Source of the DNA: Pseudomonadota bacterium | GTDB taxonomy: Bacteria; Pseudomonadota; Gammaproteobacteria; Steroidobacterales; Woeseiaceae | DNA length: 64,000 bases | Direction: 5' to 3' | Assembly: GCA_022572185.1 (NCBI GenBank) | Contig: JACZWL010000004.1 | Coordinates: 46,178 to 110,177 of the forward strand | In this document: piece by piece, positions 36,429 to 45,512 of the stretch | How the letters are laid out: every line of letters begins with the position of its first letter | Numbering within the stretch: position 1 is the first letter of the stretch | The notes under the pieces: generated by a model | Told to the model about the DNA's origin: nothing | Databases searched by the model: none | Seen by the model: only the letters and a program-made list of their open reading frames with translations | Made by a program: the position numbers and the translations under genes

Positions 36429-36644
36429 ATGCCGAGTGTCCGCATAAAAGAAAATGAGTATTTCGACGCCGCCCTGCGTCGGTTCAAGCGCGCCTGCGAA
36501 AAAGCAGGAGTGCTCACCGAACTCCGCCGTCGTGAGTTTTACGAGAAACCAACCCAGGAACGCAAACGTAAGAAGGCGGCAGCTGTAAAGCGCCATATGA
36601 AACGCTTATCCCGCGAAACCTCAAAGCGGAAGCGCCTCTACTAA
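36429..36644 (+). CDS. rpsU: 30S ribosomal protein bS21
   Basis: 71 residues, the full bS21 length, opening [21 protein letters not shown] and ending in a strongly basic tail [10 protein letters not shown]. It binds the platform of the 30S subunit near the anti-Shine-Dalgarno region and takes part in initiation. First gene of the macromolecular synthesis operon, followed by yqeY, dnaG and rpoD, and divergent from tsaD as in E. coli. Confidence 0.97.
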   Translation: MPSVRIKENEYFDAALRRFKRACEKAGVLTELRRREFYEKPTQERKRKKAAAVKRHMKRLSRETSKRKRLY

Positions 36645-36699
36645 TCATTCGTCCGTTTCCAGAACTTCGTTCGCGGAAGCCGACTGCAGCAGGCCCGGT

Positions 36700-37149
36700 A
36701 TGACGCTCAAGGCCCAGATCTCAGAAGACATGAAAAGCGCCATGAAAGCCGGTGACAAAGACCGGCTGAAAGTGCTGCGCCTGATGCTTGCCGCAATACA
36801 GCAAATCGAAATTGACAAGCGAATCGAACTCGATGATTCCGGTGTGCTGGGCGTGCTCGACAAGATGGTGAAACAACGTCGCGACTCAATCAGTCAGTTC
36901 AAGAATGGCGGCCGCGAGGATCTCGCTGACATCGAGCTTGCCGAGATCACTGTATTGAAGACCTATCTCCCTGAACAGCTTGGCGAGGCGGAGGTCGATA
37001 AGATTATCGACCAGGCGATCAAAGACAGCGGCGCCGAGAGCATACGGGATATGGGTAAGGTTATGGGTCAGGTCAAGGCGAAGGCCGCCGGGCGTGCCGA
37101 TATGGGCGCGATAAGCGCCAAGGTAAAAGAGCGCCTCGGTGCCGCCTGA
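36700..37149 (+). CDS. GatB/YqeY domain protein
   Basis: 149 residues beginning MTLKAQISEDMKSAMKAGDKDRLKVLRLMLAAI, with the later YLPEQLGEAEVDKIIDQAI and DMGKVMGQVKAKAAGRADM, typical of YqeY. The fold equals the C-terminal domain of the GatB amidotransferase subunit, which contacts tRNA; the stand-alone protein's role is not settled. It sits between rpsU and dnaG as in many Gammaproteobacteria. Confidence 0.93.
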   Translation: MTLKAQISEDMKSAMKAGDKDRLKVLRLMLAAIQQIEIDKRIELDDSGVLGVLDKMVKQRRDSISQFKNGGREDLADIELAEITVLKTYLPEQLGEAEVDKIIDQAIKDSGAESIRDMGKVMGQVKAKAAGRADMGAISAKVKERLGAA

Positions 37150-37307
37150 ACACGCCAGGATCTGCCAGGCAGGAAAAGTGGCATTGCGGGCGTCTTTAGC
37201 TATTCTTTAAGCAGTTTGGTCAAATTGGCAACCGATCCCGGACAAACAACAAGAATAATCGGGGTGGATTAAGGCCCCGGCAACGAGAGTATCCGTTAAC
37301 AGAGCAA

Positions 37308-39083
37308 ATGAGCGGCTTGATACCCCAGCATTTCATTGACGACCTGATCGCACGCGCCGATATCATAGAGGTAATAGGCAAGCGCGTTCAGCTTAAAAAA
37401 GCAGGACGCGAGTTTAAGGCGAACTGTCCGTTCCATGACGAGAAAACGCCGTCCTTTACGGTGAGTCCGGCCAAGGGTTTTTATCACTGCTTCGGTTGCG
37501 GAGCTCATGGCACGGCGCTTGGTTTCCTGATGGAATACGACCATATGAGCTTCGTTGAGGCAGTCGAGAACCTCGCCAGCTCGATGGGCATCGAAGTGCC
37601 CCGGGATGAAAGTCAGCGTCCGGCCCATCGTTACGACGAATTGTTCGAGCTGCTCGCAAAGGTGGAGCGTTACTACCAGGCCAATCTCAGGAACAACGAC
37701 GCTGCCAAGGACTATCTGAAGGCCCGCGGCATTGACGGTGCCACCGCGAAACGCTTTGGCATCGGTTACGCATCGGCTGGCTGGAGCACTGTGCTCGACA
37801 AATTCGGCAAATCAAACGAAATAATCGAGCGCTTGCTCGCCGTCGGTCTGGTCATTCGCAAAGATAACGCCAGTCACTACGACCGGTTCCGCGACCGCAT
37901 CATGTTCCCGATACGGGATGCAAGAGGCCGGTGCATCGGTTTCGGCGGCCGCGTCATCGGCGACCAGGAACCCAAGTATCTCAACTCCCCCGAAACAGTG
38001 CTGTTTCACAAGGGCCGCGAACTGTACGGCCTGTACGAGGCCCGTCAGGCCATACGCAATATCGAAATGCTCGTTGTCGTCGAGGGCTATATGGACGTGG
38101 TCGGCCTGGCACGACACGGCATCGAGTTCGCCGTCGCCACGCTCGGTACGGCCACGAGCGATGATCACCTGACCCGCCTGTTCCGTTTGACCGAGGAAGT
38201 AATTTTCTGTTTCGATGGCGACAGTGCGGGCCGGGCAGCGGCGTGGCGGGCACTCGAAGCTACCCTGCCCCAGATTCGCGAGGGCCGCCAGATTCGCTTC
38301 GTGTTCCTGCCCGAGGGCCAGGATCCGGATTCATTTATACGTGACAATGGCGCCAAAGCGTTCGAGGGGGCCCTCGCCGAAGGGGTGCCGCTATCTGATT
38401 TCCTGGTACGAGAGCTGGCACTGAAGGTCGACATGGATTCTGTCGATGGTCGGGCAAGACTGGCCGAGCTGGCGAAACCGCTGGTGCAACGTATTCCGCA
38501 AGGCGTCTATCGCGAGCTTCTGACCGAGCGACTCGCCGAAGCCGTCGGCCTGTCGGCATCGAAGCTGCATGCGTTGTTTTCAAAGGACCAGGAAACAGGC
38601 CGGGGACAACGCTATGCGAGGGGAATCGCCGGCATTCGCAGCGCAAGATCGCAACTCCAGTCCGGCGTTAGCAAGCCCTCGGTCGTTCGGCGGGCAATTA
38701 CCCTTTTGCTGAATAATCCTGAAGCCGGCCAGGCACTGGACGTCGAAAAACTCGCAGGCGTGACCAGGCCCGGTACGGATTTGTTGCGAGAACTTATTGA
38801 AACAGTGCAGGCCGACCCCAAATTGACAACAGCCGGCATCCTGGAACGTTGGCGAAACCGGGAAGAAGGCCGGCATCTGGGTAAACTCGCTGCCGTCGAA
38901 ATCCCCGATGACGAGGATTTCGACGCATCGGCCGAACTCGAACACAGTCTGGACCAGCTGGCTGCTTACCGGCAGCGTGAGAGAATGGATAATTTAGTTA
39001 AAAAAGAAGGACTTAGCTCACTCTCGGAGGCTGAACGCGCAGAACTCAGGGAGCACCGCCGCGGCCCCGAAATGAGCGGCTGA
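37308..39083 (+). CDS. dnaG: DNA primase
   Basis: Makes the RNA primers of chromosomal replication. 591 residues. The N-terminal zinc finger has Cys40, His43, Cys61 and Cys64, the same spacing and positions as in E. coli. The RNA-polymerase core follows with GFGGRVIGDQEPKYLNSPET, and the TOPRIM motifs are VVVEGYMDVVGLARHG and FCFDGDSAGRAAAWRAL. The C-terminal helical region, which binds the helicase DnaB, begins near residue 430. Third gene of the rpsU-dnaG-rpoD operon. Confidence 0.96.
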   Translation: MSGLIPQHFIDDLIARADIIEVIGKRVQLKKAGREFKANCPFHDEKTPSFTVSPAKGFYHCFGCGAHGTALGFLMEYDHMSFVEAVENLASSMGIEVPRDESQRPAHRYDELFELLAKVERYYQANLRNNDAAKDYLKARGIDGATAKRFGIGYASAGWSTVLDKFGKSNEIIERLLAVGLVIRKDNASHYDRFRDRIMFPIRDARGRCIGFGGRVIGDQEPKYLNSPETVLFHKGRELYGLYEARQAIRNIEMLVVVEGYMDVVGLARHGIEFAVATLGTATSDDHLTRLFRLTEEVIFCFDGDSAGRAAAWRALEATLPQIREGRQIRFVFLPEGQDPDSFIRDNGAKAFEGALAEGVPLSDFLVRELALKVDMDSVDGRARLAELAKPLVQRIPQGVYRELLTERLAEAVGLSASKLHALFSKDQETGRGQRYARGIAGIRSARSQLQSGVSKPSVVRRAITLLLNNPEAGQALDVEKLAGVTRPGTDLLRELIETVQADPKLTTAGILERWRNREEGRHLGKLAAVEIPDDEDFDASAELEHSLDQLAAYRQRERMDNLVKKEGLSSLSEAERAELREHRRGPEMSG

Positions 39084-39153
39084 GATCTGGATTAGACTCA
39101 GTCAAGGCAGTATAATTATTCGTTTGCATTTTTAACATGGAGGGCCAAGCACC

Positions 39154-40986
39154 TTGAGCCACAAAAGTGCGATGGTGACCGGCGACAAGCAGGTACGACA
39201 ACTTAAGGATTTGATTGCCCGCGGCAAGGAGCAAGGCTACCTGACCTACGCCGAGGTCAATGATCATCTGCCGAACGATATAGTCGACCCCGAGCAGATC
39301 GAAGATATCGTCAATATGATTAACGACATGGGTATCGCGGTGCATGAGAAAGCGCCGGATGCCGAGTCACTGCTGTTATCTGACGCGGCTGTCTCCAATG
39401 ACGACGATGCCGCTGAGGCGGCAGAAGCGGCGTTGGCCAGTGTCGACGCCGAATTTGGCCGAACAACCGATCCGGTTCGAATGTACATGCGCGAAATGGG
39501 TACGGTTGAGCTTTTGACGCGCCAGGGTGAGATTGAAATCGCCAAGCGCATCGAAGACGGGCTCAACCAGGTCAAGTACTCGATGGCACACTTCCCGCCG
39601 ACGATGGAAAAACTGCTCGAGGTTTATGATGCGGTGTCCGCCGGCGATACCCGCATGCAGGATTTCGTTGTCGGCTTCATCGACCCAAATGCGCCGGACG
39701 AGATCAAATCGCCAGTCACGAAATCGGATAACGATGACAAGAGCGAGGACGACGACGAAGTCATCGATACAGGACCGGATCCTGCAGAAGTTACTTCCCG
39801 GTTGAAAGCCATCCGGCGCAAATACAATAAAACACTGACATTACTCGAGAAGAACGGCAGCGCCGACAAGAAAACGATTAAAGTACGTGCCAACCTCGCC
39901 GACGATCTCATGGAGCTGAAGCTCTCGCCCAAGATGTTTGATGCCCTCGTTCGCAACCTGCGCGGCGCGGTTTCGGTCATTCGCACGCAGGAACGGCAGG
40001 TTATGCAGATTTGTGTTCGTGATGCGGGTATGCCGAAGAAAGATTTCCTGGCGAGCTTCCCGAAGCGCGAGACCGATCTCAAGTGGATCGAAAAACATAT
40101 TCGCGCCAAGCGCAAACATTCGTCGACTCTGGCCAAACTCAGAAATGATGTGTTGCGAGCACAACGCAAGCTGGCGGCTGTCGAAACCCTGACAAACCTC
40201 AATATCGCCGAGATCAAAGAGATCAATCGGCAGATGTCGATCGGTGAGGCCAAGGCTCGGCGGGCGAAAAAGGAGATGGTGGAAGCAAACCTTCGACTCG
40301 TTATTTCGATTGCAAAGAAGTACACGAACCGCGGCCTGCAATTCCTGGACCTGATTCAGGAAGGCAATATCGGCCTGATGAAAGCCGTCGACAAGTTCGA
40401 ATATCGCCGTGGCTATAAGTTCTCGACTTATGCGACCTGGTGGATCCGCCAGGCAATCACACGCTCGATCGCGGACCAGGCGCGCACAATCCGCATCCCG
40501 GTACACATGATCGAAACGATCAACAAGCTGAACCGTATCTCCCGCCAGATGCTTCAGGAGATGGGCCGCGAACCCCTCCCGGACGAGCTGGCCGAGCGCA
40601 TGGAGATGCCGGAAGACAAGGTCCGCAAGGTGCTGAAGATCGCCAAAGAACCGATCTCCATGGAGACACCGATCGGCGATGACGAAGACTCACATCTCGG
40701 GGACTTCATCGAGGATCAGACCGTGCATTCTCCGGTCGATTCGGCAACATCGGAAGGCCTGAAGGAAACCACGCACACGGTGCTGGCCGGATTGACACCG
40801 AGGGAAGCAAAAGTCCTCAGAATGCGTTTCGGCATCGACATGAACACGGACCACACCCTCGAGGAAGTCGGCAAGCAGTTCGATGTCACGCGTGAACGAA
40901 TTCGCCAGATCGAAGCGAAGGCACTTCGCAAGCTGCGCCACCCGACTCGCTCGGACCAGCTCAGAAGTTTCCTGGTAGAAGATTGA
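39154..40986 (+). CDS. rpoD: RNA polymerase sigma factor RpoD (sigma70)
   Basis: Housekeeping sigma factor, 610 residues. Region 1.1 starts [29 protein letters not shown]; region 1.2 is [29 protein letters not shown]; region 2 includes [61 protein letters not shown]; region 4 ends with [31 protein letters not shown] accept the TTG at 39154 as start because GGAGG precedes it and the length matches other gammaproteobacterial RpoDs; ATG at 39172 is the alternative. The intron-bearing tRNA-Ile follows. Confidence 0.95.
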   Translation: MSHKSAMVTGDKQVRQLKDLIARGKEQGYLTYAEVNDHLPNDIVDPEQIEDIVNMINDMGIAVHEKAPDAESLLLSDAAVSNDDDAAEAAEAALASVDAEFGRTTDPVRMYMREMGTVELLTRQGEIEIAKRIEDGLNQVKYSMAHFPPTMEKLLEVYDAVSAGDTRMQDFVVGFIDPNAPDEIKSPVTKSDNDDKSEDDDEVIDTGPDPAEVTSRLKAIRRKYNKTLTLLEKNGSADKKTIKVRANLADDLMELKLSPKMFDALVRNLRGAVSVIRTQERQVMQICVRDAGMPKKDFLASFPKRETDLKWIEKHIRAKRKHSSTLAKLRNDVLRAQRKLAAVETLTNLNIAEIKEINRQMSIGEAKARRAKKEMVEANLRLVISIAKKYTNRGLQFLDLIQEGNIGLMKAVDKFEYRRGYKFSTYATWWIRQAITRSIADQARTIRIPVHMIETINKLNRISRQMLQEMGREPLPDELAERMEMPEDKVRKVLKIAKEPISMETPIGDDEDSHLGDFIEDQTVHSPVDSATSEGLKETTHTVLAGLTPREAKVLRMRFGIDMNTDHTLEEVGKQFDVTRERIRQIEAKALRKLRHPTRSDQLRSFLVED

Positions 40987-41022
40987 TTCTGACGAGTATC
41001 GACAATTGCCGATAGCAGTGAT

Positions 41023-41076
41023 GTGGGAGCCCGTCCTGACGGGTGATACCTGCGTAGTCGCACTTGGCGTCACCCG
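41023..41076. repeat. GTGGGAGCCCGTCC repeat, single unit
   Basis: GTGGGAGCCCGTCCTGACGG starts at 41023 with an internal hairpin CCCGTC-CT-GACGGG; a partner GGGTGA/TCACCC pairing extends to about 41076. It is the same family as 21220-21300 and lies just after rpoD, where it may end the operon transcript. Confidence 0.7.
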
Positions 41077-41158
41077 GCCGGTTATGGAATCGCGTCAGAA
41101 GCACGAGGTTTTGAGGGCATTGGCAGATTAACGGAGTAAGATAAAGAAGACAAAAAGT

Positions 41159-41472
41159 GGGCCTGTAGCTCAGTTGGTTAGAGCAGGGGACTCATCGAAG
41201 AAAACGGTGCGTTTACGTCGAAAGATGTACAGTGAACGGGATGAATTCAGGGAAACCTTAACAGTCCGGCTGATGGCAACCCTGAGCCAAGCTGGGGGTA
41301 CACCTCCAGAAGGTGCAGAGACTACCTGAGAACTTTAGTGTTCTTAATAACAGGCTAGAGCGTCCCGCCCCTAACAATCCGGTTGAGGGTGATGAGATAG
41401 TCCGCTCCATTCAGAAATGAATGGCTCAAGTGAATCCCTTGGTCCCAGGTTCGAGTCCTGGCGGGCCCACCA
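41159..41472 (+). tRNA. tRNA-Ile(CAU), interrupted by a group I intron
   Basis: Exon 1 is 41159-41195 and exon 2 is 41433-41472. Joined they give a 77-nt tRNA: acceptor stem GGGCCTG with CGGGCCC, D-arm GCTC/GAGC, anticodon stem GGGGA with TCCCT around the loop CTCATAA, T-arm with GGTTCGAGTCC, and an encoded CCA. The CAT anticodon with this body matches the minor AUA-decoding tRNA-Ile, whose C34 TilS converts to lysidine, rather than a methionine tRNA. Location after rpoD agrees with Pseudomonas, where this tRNA also follows rpoD. TAAGAT at 41137-41142 could be its -10. Confidence 0.92.
41196..41432 (+). ncRNA. Group I self-splicing intron in the anticodon loop of tRNA-Ile(CAU)
   Basis: 237 nt inserted directly after anticodon base U36, ending in G41432. 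The exon end CAU can pair with GUG at 41207-41209 as the internal guide. P2 (CGUUUAC/GUGAACG, 41210-41216 with 41232-41238) is capped by a GAAA loop. Core segments GGGAAACCUU, GAUGGCAAC, GAGCCAAGCU and AGAGACUA (P7, 41317-41324) pair or align as in the Azoarcus intron; AUAGUCC (41397-41403) is the second P7 strand. P9 is CCAUUCA-GAAA-UGAAUGG (41407-41424). No endonuclease is encoded. Confidence 0.92.
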
Positions 41473-41490
41473 TTTTTCCTTCAGCATCGT

Positions 41491-41657
41491 CCAGCAGGCT
41501 GTTGAAAAACTCTGTTTTTCGGCGACCTGCCGGCCGGTACAGGGATGTACCGTCATTTTCGATGGCTGTAAGCCATTGAAAATGTAAGAGATCCGAAAAT
41601 CGCACTTTTCGGATCGCGTGGTTGAATAAGTCATGGATGACTTTTTCAACATCCTGC
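41491..41657. mobile_element. MITE-like repeat, copy 1 (GCAGGCTGTTGAAAAA ends)
   Basis: Terminal inverted repeats GCAGGCTGTTGAAAAACTC and the inverse of GACTTTTTCAACATCCTGC bound about 165 bases with three internal hairpins: GGTACA/TGTACC, ATTTTC...GAAAAT around GGCTGTAAGCC, and CCGAAAA/TTTTCGG. A second direct copy at 42302-42463 lies on the other side of the LysE gene. No coding capacity. Confidence 0.8.
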
Positions 41658-41666
41658 CAAGGCTCA

Positions 41667-42275
41667 TCACATGCTTCGGCGTGCTAGCGCAAGCCCGACA
41701 CCGGCACCGACCAGGAAGCCGCCGGTGAGCTTGTTTCTCAGCCTGCCAAACTTGCTGAACCACTTACGCGCCGCGCCGGCAAAGGCAACCCACAGCGAAT
41801 CTCCGATGCCGACCGTGATTAGAAATACGGCACTGAGAACCACGAGCTGTGTCGTGACCTGCATTGACTGGCCGATGAACTGAGGCAGGAATGCCGCGTT
41901 GAACAGAAGGGTCTTTGGGTTGATTGCGGCTAGTCCCAGGCCGTGCAAAAACGCCCTGTTTCCTGTGCCGGGCCGAATTTCGTTTAGATCCGGGGCCGCC
42001 TCATTCCAGGTCCTTAGCCCCAGGTAAACGAGATATGCAACGCCAAACCACTTGATCCGGGTAAGGCCGGTGGCGGCCATCTCTACCAATACCGCGAAGC
42101 CCCCGATTACGCATACGAGTTGCAGGCCAATGCCGCAAGTGGTGCCAAGGACCGTCATAAAACCGAATCGGTATCCGTGCCGCAGACTGTTCGCTACGAT
42201 GAGTGCGACGTTTGGACCGGGAATCACGATCAATACCGCAGTCGCCGCAATCAGTGCCAGGATGTTGTCGGTCAT
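41667..42275 (-). CDS. LysE/RhtB family amino-acid exporter
   Basis: 202 residues, about six membrane helices. The opening NILALIAATAVLIVIPGPNVALIVANSLRHGYRFG carries the family's GPN motif and the ARHG-like turn; the later GLAAINPKTLLFNAAFLPQF with NPK is diagnostic. It should export an amino acid or related metabolite; the substrate cannot be told from sequence. The gene is bracketed by two direct copies of a 165-base MITE-like repeat and a degenerate palindrome overlaps its start. Confidence 0.88.
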   Translation of the reverse strand: MTDNILALIAATAVLIVIPGPNVALIVANSLRHGYRFGFMTVLGTTCGIGLQLVCVIGGFAVLVEMAATGLTRIKWFGVAYLVYLGLRTWNEAAPDLNEIRPGTGNRAFLHGLGLAAINPKTLLFNAAFLPQFIGQSMQVTTQLVVLSAVFLITVGIGDSLWVAFAGAARKWFSKFGRLRNKLTGGFLVGAGVGLALARRSM

Positions 42276-42301
42276 TTGATATGGCCTTGTTGGACCACTA
42301 G
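42273..42301. repeat. 37-base palindromic element, copy B (degenerate)
   Basis: ATATGGCCTTGTTGGACCAC runs into CTAG at 42298-42301 and matches the right half of copy A at 35232. The left arm is eroded or replaced by the start of the LysE gene. Its CTAG is also the left boundary of the MITE-like copy 2. Confidence 0.6.
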
Positions 42302-42467
42302 CAGGCTGTTGAAAAACTCTGTTTTTCTACAGCCTGTTAGCCGGTACAGGGATGTACCATCATTTCCGATGGCTATAAGCCATTGAAAATGTGAGGGATC
42401 CGGAAATCACACTTTTCGGATCGCGCCGTTGAAAAAGTCATGGAAGACTTTTTCAACATCCTGCTAG
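42298..42467. mobile_element. MITE-like repeat, copy 2, flanked by CTAG
   Basis: Same element as 41491-41657 in the same orientation, with the same terminal repeats and internal hairpins. It is bounded by CTAG at 42298-42301 and 42464-42467, consistent with a 4-bp target duplication; the right CTAG holds the rhomboid stop codon. Confidence 0.8.
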
Positions 42468-43090
42468 GGTCTCCGCGATTTGCGCCAGTATTGAATCAGC
42501 ATGAAGCCGAAGAACATACCACCGAGGTGTGCGAAGTTCGCAACACCCTGCGCGCGCCCACTCAATCCAAGGTAGAGTTCGAGGAGGCCGTACATGAGCA
42601 CAAAGTACTTGGCTTTCATCGGGATCGGTGGAAAGAGCAGCATAATTATGCGGTTGGGAAACGCCATTGCGAATGCAAGCAAGATACCGAACACGCCGCC
42701 CGATGCACCGATCGTTGGATAGATTCCGCCCTGTATTCCCGCCACGAATAGTTGCACGATACCTGCGCCGATGACGCAAGTCAGATAGTAAATCAGAAAA
42801 CGCCTGGCACCCATCATTCGCTCGAGATCTCTGCCGAACATCCAGAGCCCGAACATGTTGAAGAAAATGTGATTCAGATTGCCATGCAAGAATCCGTAGC
42901 TCAAGAGCTGCCAGACGTGGAATTCGGGACGTGGCGAGCCGGTTGGCCACAGCGCAAAGTTGTAGAGCAAGAATTCAAACTGCAATTGCTGGGCGGCAAA
43001 AAGCAACCCATTGGCAACGAGCAATGCGAATATGACCGTTGGGATGGCGCTGCTGTGGGTCGACCGACGTTGATAGACATGCTGGTTCAA
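42464..43090 (-). CDS. Rhomboid family intramembrane serine protease
   Basis: 208 residues, six hydrophobic helices. Catalytic Ser130 lies in IGASGGVFG and His188 in ANFAHLGGMFFG, the Ser-His dyad; the loop LWQ-type HVWQLLSYGFLHGNLNHIFFNMFGLWMFG contains the conserved His and Asn. It cleaves membrane proteins within the bilayer; its substrates are unknown. The TAG stop is inside the terminal CTAG of a MITE-like repeat. Confidence 0.93.
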   Translation of the reverse strand: MNQHVYQRRSTHSSAIPTVIFALLVANGLLFAAQQLQFEFLLYNFALWPTGSPRPEFHVWQLLSYGFLHGNLNHIFFNMFGLWMFGRDLERMMGARRFLIYYLTCVIGAGIVQLFVAGIQGGIYPTIGASGGVFGILLAFAMAFPNRIIMLLFPPIPMKAKYFVLMYGLLELYLGLSGRAQGVANFAHLGGMFFGFMLIQYWRKSRRP

Positions 43091-43190
43091 GCGAAAAGGT
43101 TCCTTAGGTTTCGTCTTTGCCGCGCTGACGTTTTGTTAAGACATCTGCTCTGTGAAATTGTTCTGCAATATGTATGGGCAGTACCGGCGA

Positions 43191-44891
43191 TTACCAGCCG
43201 CCGCCACCACCGCCGCCGCCACCACCACCGGAGAATCCACCGCCTCCGCCGCCTGACGATGAGCCTGGCGGCGTGACGGATGAGCTTATTGCAGTGTTCA
43301 GGTTGCTGGTCAGACTTGATGTGTTTGCGCTCAGGTCGCGGCTGTTCCAGGGGCCGCTATACCAGGCCGGGTGATACGCCGTGTCGTCAGGACCACGCAG
43401 ATTGGCAAATACTTCCGCAAACCGTTCGGACCACCGCTGCTCGACCCCTAATGCAAGCGCGAACGGGAGGTATTTTTCGAAAAGTGTCGGCGTTTTCTCA
43501 GGCGGGTTTCTGAGGTTCATCTCGTCCTTTTCCGCTATCTCCAGATAATCCTTGAAGCCCAGCATTCCGTCGAGCACTTTTCTCCCCAGGCCGGTCGGTC
43601 GTTTCATCAGCGCCGCGAACACGAAGAAAAAAATGACCATCAAAACGATGACTACAATGACAGCGGGCGTTGGACCGAGGCCCACGTTCAGAGCAATAAC
43701 GGCGGACAATACGCCGATCACCAATCCCGGAACACTAAGCAACCCGTTTGTTTTGAAATAGCGATTCGCGTAATCGCGCTTCAAGGATTTTCGATGCGCC
43801 AATCGCGCCTTGCCGAGCAATTCGTGGTACTCGTCATCGAGGATAACCAGGCCACCATCCCGAAATAGTCCGTCGTACAGCTCTTGCTCGCCCGTAGCCA
43901 GTCCTGGCGCGTTTTGTCCCGGATCGGTGCGCTTCAGCGACTGTGGGTTGTCCGACGCCTGAATACGCAGGTATCCCTTGACTGCAAGATTGACCACTGC
44001 ACAAGTCATCACTTTGCTGTCGTAATACATCTGGTTTATGTAGCGCAGCGAGGCTGGTGAGAATCCTTCCGGCGGCTCATAGCGCGTGAATATGAGCCCC
44101 TCTTCCGGATCCTTGCCAAAATTTCGCCATACCGGAATAAAATAACTGAACATGGCAACGAGCCCGGTCAGCGCTGCGATCAGATTGATATTGTCAGTCA
44201 ACAGCCAGGCTGCTTCCTGCACCGGGCCCGGAGGCGACAAGAGGCCTTTCGGCCAGGCGACGACTATCGTCAACCCCTCGTGCGGCACAAGCACCTTCGT
44301 CGATTCGAAAGTGACCCTGGCAGGGCCCTCGCTTCGTGCTATGTAGTCCTTACCTCGGGCGCCCATGGGACCCGTGAATCCATCCGTACTAAGAATGGTC
44401 GCGTTGCCATCAAACTGCAATACGACGGTAGCGCTCGCTTTGTCGATCGGAAACGCCCATTCGGTTCCGGTAACGTTCCAGTACAACTCGTCATGCTCGT
44501 CGAAAAATCCAAGCATGCGATTCGCCCTGTAGCGAAACGTGTACGTATGGATTCCTGTTGCCAGCATCCGGTTCGAGCTGCCGAAATACGTGCGAATGCC
44601 GTTCCCTACTTTGCGTGTATGAAAATCTTCCCTGGCGCCATCGCGCAAAACCGACAGTGGCTCATAGGCAACTTCATGGCTATTGCCGTAAGCGTCCCGA
44701 TACCGGGTTGGAAAATCACGATAAATACCGCGCCTGATTCTCGAACCCTCAGCCCTGACCGTAATTGTCTCCGTGACTTCGATCCAGCCGTCCTGCCGCA
44801 CGTTAATGTCACTATGAAAAATCAGTATCCGTTCGTCAGCACCGCAAATAAGTGGCAGGAGGAGCAGCAACGGCAGACAGAATTTTTTCAC
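43191..44891 (-). CDS. DUF2207 membrane protein with Gly-rich tail
   Basis: 566 residues: signal peptide ([13 protein letters not shown]), an extracytoplasmic DUF2207 domain ([45 protein letters not shown]), a membrane helix near residue 235, a cytoplasmic region, two further helices near 390-425, and a C-terminal run of glycines ending in Trp. Such proteins often stand beside LemA, as here: the start overlaps the LemA stop by 4 bases. Function unknown, perhaps envelope maintenance. The Gly tail is encoded by a GGC/GGT-type simple repeat (43198-43255). Confidence 0.85.
   Translation of the reverse strand: MKKFCLPLLLLLPLICGADERILIFHSDINVRQDGWIEVTETITVRAEGSRIRRGIYRDFPTRYRDAYGNSHEVAYEPLSVLRDGAREDFHTRKVGNGIRTYFGSSNRMLATGIHTYTFRYRANRMLGFFDEHDELYWNVTGTEWAFPIDKASATVVLQFDGNATILSTDGFTGPMGARGKDYIARSEGPARVTFESTKVLVPHEGLTIVVAWPKGLLSPPGPVQEAAWLLTDNINLIAALTGLVAMFSYFIPVWRNFGKDPEEGLIFTRYEPPEGFSPASLRYINQMYYDSKVMTCAVVNLAVKGYLRIQASDNPQSLKRTDPGQNAPGLATGEQELYDGLFRDGGLVILDDEYHELLGKARLAHRKSLKRDYANRYFKTNGLLSVPGLVIGVLSAVIALNVGLGPTPAVIVVIVLMVIFFFVFAALMKRPTGLGRKVLDGMLGFKDYLEIAEKDEMNLRNPPEKTPTLFEKYLPFALALGVEQRWSERFAEVFANLRGPDDTAYHPAWYSGPWNSRDLSANTSSLTSNLNTAISSSVTPPGSSSGGGGGGFSGGGGGGGGGGGW
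43198..43255. repeat. Low-complexity triplet repeat (Gly codons)
   Basis: A run of CCG/CCA triplets (plus strand) encodes the glycine-rich end of the DUF2207 protein. The composition favours slippage, so tail length may vary between strains. Confidence 0.7.
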
Positions 44892-45448
44892 TCGATATTT
44901 CCTAAATTGACGAGTGGCACATTTGCCACATCATCCGATGTTTTTTGAAAATAACTGCGGGGAGTGAAGCCGAACCAGCCCGCGATGATATTGTCCGGTA
45001 CTGTTTCACTTCTGGTATTGAACTGCCGCACGGATCCATTGTAATAACGCCGGGCAAACTGAAGATAGTTTTCTGTTTCGGCAAGTTCCGTTTGCAGGTT
45101 CAGAAAATTCTCGTTGGCTTTCAGATCCGGGTATTGCTCTGCCACAGCGAGAAGGCGTCGCACGCCGGCGCTCAGTTCCTCCTCAGCATCACCCAGTTCG
45201 GTGACATCGCTTATTTGCATTGCCTGGGCCCGGAGGTTCGTTACAGCTTCGAGCGTTGCCCGCTCATAGCCGGCGTATTGATCTACGGCTTTTACGAGCT
45301 GCGGAATGAGGTCATGGCGCCGCTGCAATTGCACATCGATATCGCTCCATGCGGCATTCACTCTGTTGCGATCTCGAATGAGACGGTTATAGAGCAACGC
45401 GGTCAAGGCCGCGAGCACCAACAAGATGGTCGCGATCACGTAGCTCAT
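44888..45448 (-). CDS. LemA family protein
   Basis: 186 residues. A single N-terminal helix ([19 protein letters not shown]) precedes an alpha-helical LemA domain with the characteristic [25 protein letters not shown], then [19 protein letters not shown] and [38 protein letters not shown]. It is likely exposed to the periplasm. The ATGA-type overlap with the DUF2207 gene suggests they act together. Function is not established. Confidence 0.92.
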   Translation of the reverse strand: MSYVIATILLVLAALTALLYNRLIRDRNRVNAAWSDIDVQLQRRHDLIPQLVKAVDQYAGYERATLEAVTNLRAQAMQISDVTELGDAEEELSAGVRRLLAVAEQYPDLKANENFLNLQTELAETENYLQFARRYYNGSVRQFNTRSETVPDNIIAGWFGFTPRSYFQKTSDDVANVPLVNLGNIE

Positions 45449-45475
45449 TGCGATGATTTTATCATTGAATCGGGA

Positions 45476-45512
45476 CTAGTACTCCGTCAAGGTGATATTG
45501 ATGGACCACTAG
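45476..45512. repeat. 37-base palindromic element, copy C (CTAG at both ends)
   Basis: Bounded by CTAG at 45476-45479 and 45509-45512. Its reverse complement aligns along its full length with copy A at 35232-35268 (shared TGGTCC, TCAATAT, CCTTG and CGGA segments). The right CTAG contains the MOSC gene's TAG stop. Confidence 0.75.

Noticed and set aside
39624..40325. 233-codon minus-strand frame
   Set aside because: Antisense to rpoD, with low-complexity Arg/Ser/Leu composition typical of shadow frames.
43198..43255. Possible CRISPR or VNTR in the CCG/CCA run
   Set aside because: It is a simple triplet run encoding the Gly-rich tail common in DUF2207 proteins; no spacers.
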